Positions 5,939 to 7,028 of a DNA stretch of 7,028 bases are shown in pieces. The translations under genes were made by a program, and so were the position numbers. Within the stretch, counting starts at the first letter, position 1; each line of letters begins with the position of its first letter. Below the pieces are notes generated by a model. It saw only the letters and a program-made list of their open reading frames with translations. It ran no database searches and was not told the DNA's origin. Source of the DNA: Spirochaetaceae bacterium (GTDB lineage: Bacteria > Spirochaetota > Spirochaetia > Treponematales > Treponemataceae); assembly GCA_031285525.1 (NCBI GenBank), contig JAITWB010000233.1, forward strand, positions 1-7,028. Direction: 5' to 3'.

Positions 5939-6594
5939 GGACGAAGAGCGGGCAGTGGGATTACCGAAATGCTGACCTGTTGCTTTCATACCTTGGGGTG
6001 AAGAAAGAGACACCGGGGATTCAAAAGCTTTCGGAGGAGGTGGAACTCATTGCCTCTGTACCTTTGGTAATGAGCAGTGAGCAGGGAGAAAAGAGCAAAG
6101 GGAGAGGGATGCTGTGGACGCTGTCTACTTTTGATCTTGATCGGACGGGGGAGCGGATAGATCCTGAGGGCTGGGAGGTGAAGCAGTATATGAAGAATCC
6201 TGTGGTGGAGTGGTCGCATCGGTGGGATATTCCGGCTATCGGCAAGATTGACGGTCTCACGATTGATGATACGGGACTGCATGGCGTGGTCGTGTTCAAT
6301 GATAAGGAATATGACCCTTTTGCGTGGTCTATTGAGCAGCGGGTCAAGGCTGGGGTTCTCAGGGCGGGGTCGGTGGGCTTTCGGGTGATGGAGATTGAGA
6401 TACCGGATAGGGAGACGGCGAAGGATGGGACGGCGTTGATATTTCGGAAGCAGGAGCTGTTAGAGTTTTCTATCTGTAATGTCCCGGCGAACCCGTGGGC
6501 TCTTGCAATGAGCAGTGAGAAAGGAGAAAAGAGCAAAGAAATAGGAAGGGTGGTGAATTCGTTTTGGGGTGGTGTGATACCACTGAACATATAG
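5929..6594 (+). CDS. HK97-type prohead protease with two in-frame repeats flanking the protease domain
   Basis: A serine protease with the herpesvirus-assemblin-like fold that cleaves the capsid protein delta domain during prohead maturation and then itself. The 221 residues are close to the usual size. The domain spans about 58-192: STFDLDRTGERIDPEGW (66-82), EWSHRWDIPAIGKI with H97 as likely catalytic His, GLHGVVVF, RAGSVGF with S148 as likely nucleophile, LLEFSICNVPANPWA (177-191) with E179 as a candidate third residue. Directly before and after this domain sit MSSEQGEKSK (48-57) and MSSEKGEKSK (194-203), encoded by near-identical 31-base repeats. The ATG at 5929 has an SD (AAGGGGGAA). It overlaps the regulator gene by ten bases and the stop lies 12 bases before the capsid start. 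The last 18 residues (EIGRVVNSFWGGVIPLNI) are of unknown relation to the family. Confidence 0.93.
   Translation: MLLRTKSGQWDYRNADLLLSYLGVKKETPGIQKLSEEVELIASVPLVMSSEQGEKSKGRGMLWTLSTFDLDRTGERIDPEGWEVKQYMKNPVVEWSHRWDIPAIGKIDGLTIDDTGLHGVVVFNDKEYDPFAWSIEQRVKAGVLRAGSVGFRVMEIEIPDRETAKDGTALIFRKQELLEFSICNVPANPWALAMSSEKGEKSKEIGRVVNSFWGGVIPLNI
6070..6100. repeat. 31-base repeat copy A inside the protease gene (N-terminal side)
   Basis: Starts ATGAGCAGTGAG, ends GGAGAAAAGAGCAAAG, with CAG between. It matches copy B (6508-6538) at 29 of 31 bases and in the same codon phase, encoding MSSEQGEKSK. It lies immediately before the first strand of the protease domain. Confidence 0.85.
6508..6538. repeat. 31-base repeat copy B inside the protease gene (C-terminal side)
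   Basis: Same ends as copy A with AAA between, encoding MSSEKGEKSK. It follows directly on the conserved NVPANPWAL motif that closes the protease domain, 438 bases from copy A. Confidence 0.85.
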
Positions 6595-6600
6595 GGGGTG
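6594..6600 (+). promoter_or_regulatory. Ribosome binding site for the capsid gene
   Basis: GGGGGTG lies six bases before the ATG at 6607 and begins at the last base of the protease stop codon. This strong match supports the chosen capsid start and efficient translation of an abundant protein. Confidence 0.65.
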
Positions 6601-6606
6601 TATATT

Positions 6607-7028
6607 ATGGATGACATTTTGAATGCAATCAAAAAGAAGATTGGGGAGATGAAGCGGATTGAGCAGACGGGGTTTACCAACACGGAAAACGCTACGTCTT
6701 ATTTTCAGGAGAAGGAGCTGATTCTTGAGGGGATTGTGAAAGCTCTTGAGACGGTGACAGGTCAGGAGTCCTCTGAGGTTGAAGCTCTGAAAAGTACGGT
6801 GCAATCCTTACGGGAGGAGATTAAGGGACAGGCGAATAATCCCCGTGAGCTTTCCCGGAGGGAGCTGCTGCATAATCTCGGTAAGGGGATTGCATCGGCG
6901 TGGGCGGGGAATCATAAGGCGCTGGCGGAGTTGGCTTTTTCTCCGAATCTCAAGAGCGATAACTGGACGAATCCGAAGGATGTGATTTGGGGTGAGAAGG
7001 GGTGGTCGGTCTCAAAAGCTGCTCTCGG
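6607..7028 (+). CDS. Major capsid protein (HK97 type), N-terminal delta domain and start of mature part; cut by window edge
   Basis: An open frame from ATG at 6607 to the end of the window, 140 codons without stop, beginning MDDILNAIKKKIGEMKRIEQ. Residues 1-78 are strongly helical and charged, with heptad-like spacing (ILEGIVKALETV, SSEVEALKSTVQSLREEIKG), which is what the scaffold-like delta domain of HK97-type capsid proteins looks like. From about residue 84 the character changes (SRRELLHNLGKGIASAWAG, then FSPNLKSDNWTNPKDVIWG). The order terL-portal-protease-this gene and the strong RBS make it the capsid protein by position. The protease cleavage site is probably between about 78 and 115, but I cannot place it. 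The capsid fold itself is not visible because the gene is truncated. Confidence 0.82.
   Translation, partial: MDDILNAIKKKIGEMKRIEQTGFTNTENATSYFQEKELILEGIVKALETVTGQESSEVEALKSTVQSLREEIKGQANNPRELSRRELLHNLGKGIASAWAGNHKALAELAFSPNLKSDNWTNPKDVIWGEKGWSVSKAAL

Noticed and set aside
1..7028. CRISPR array, tRNA gene or insertion sequence
   Set aside because: No regularly spaced direct repeats, no cloverleaf with CCA-type end and no transposase frame were seen; the only recombinase is the integrase.

Overview
The window is the integration and head-assembly part of a tailed-phage-type element, with every supported gene on the + strand. From left to right it holds a tyrosine integrase (cut by the left edge), a small AlpA/excisionase-like helix-turn-helix (HTH) protein, a DUF2292-like small protein, a second small HTH protein, terminase small and large subunits, an HK97-type portal, a LuxR-type regulator with a degenerate receiver domain, an HK97-type prohead protease, and the start of what is almost certainly the major capsid protein (cut by the right edge). 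GC is about 50% overall. The host cannot be fixed from the sequence. The integrase N-terminus (RPYYFVSYKDPSGK, then STKKTTEKEA) and general style recall prophages of Treponema-like spirochaetes, but this is a recollection-based guess, and a Firmicute-type host is not excluded.

Layout. Positions 1-1278 are the integrase, closed by a strong intrinsic terminator (1294-1326). Positions 1398-1783 are a two-gene unit (HTH protein plus DUF2292-like protein, ATGA overlap), closed by a second strong terminator (1797-1830). Both terminators are followed within about 30 bases by the same 18-base sequence containing the near-palindrome AAATACGCATTT, and each copy precedes an HTH gene. From 1990 to the end runs a tightly packed packaging/head operon. 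HTH-terS, terL-portal, portal-LuxR and LuxR-protease overlap by 1-10 bases, while terS-terL and protease-capsid are separated by short gaps. No convincing sigma-70 promoter was found, and no tRNA, CRISPR array or insertion sequence is visible.

How it works together. The integrase and first HTH protein would control insertion and excision. The small HTH proteins and the conserved boxes would control the switch to late expression. The terminase cuts and pumps DNA through the portal into a prohead whose capsid protein carries an N-terminal delta (scaffold-like) domain removed by the protease. No replication, lysis or cI-like repressor gene lies between integrase and terminase, so the layout fits a compact prophage and is also compatible with a capsid-forming satellite (cf-PICI-like). 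The missing flanks would decide.

The least ordinary points are these. (1) A LuxR-type regulator lacking the phospho-acceptor sits inside the head operon between portal and protease. (2) A roughly 31-base repeat occurs twice in frame in the protease gene, encoding MSSE(Q/K)GEKSK on either side of the protease domain, and a related copy lies between terS and terL, where it supplies the terL ribosome binding site. (3) The paired AAATACGCATTT boxes. (4) A sharp low-GC block covers the first 80 codons of the portal gene.
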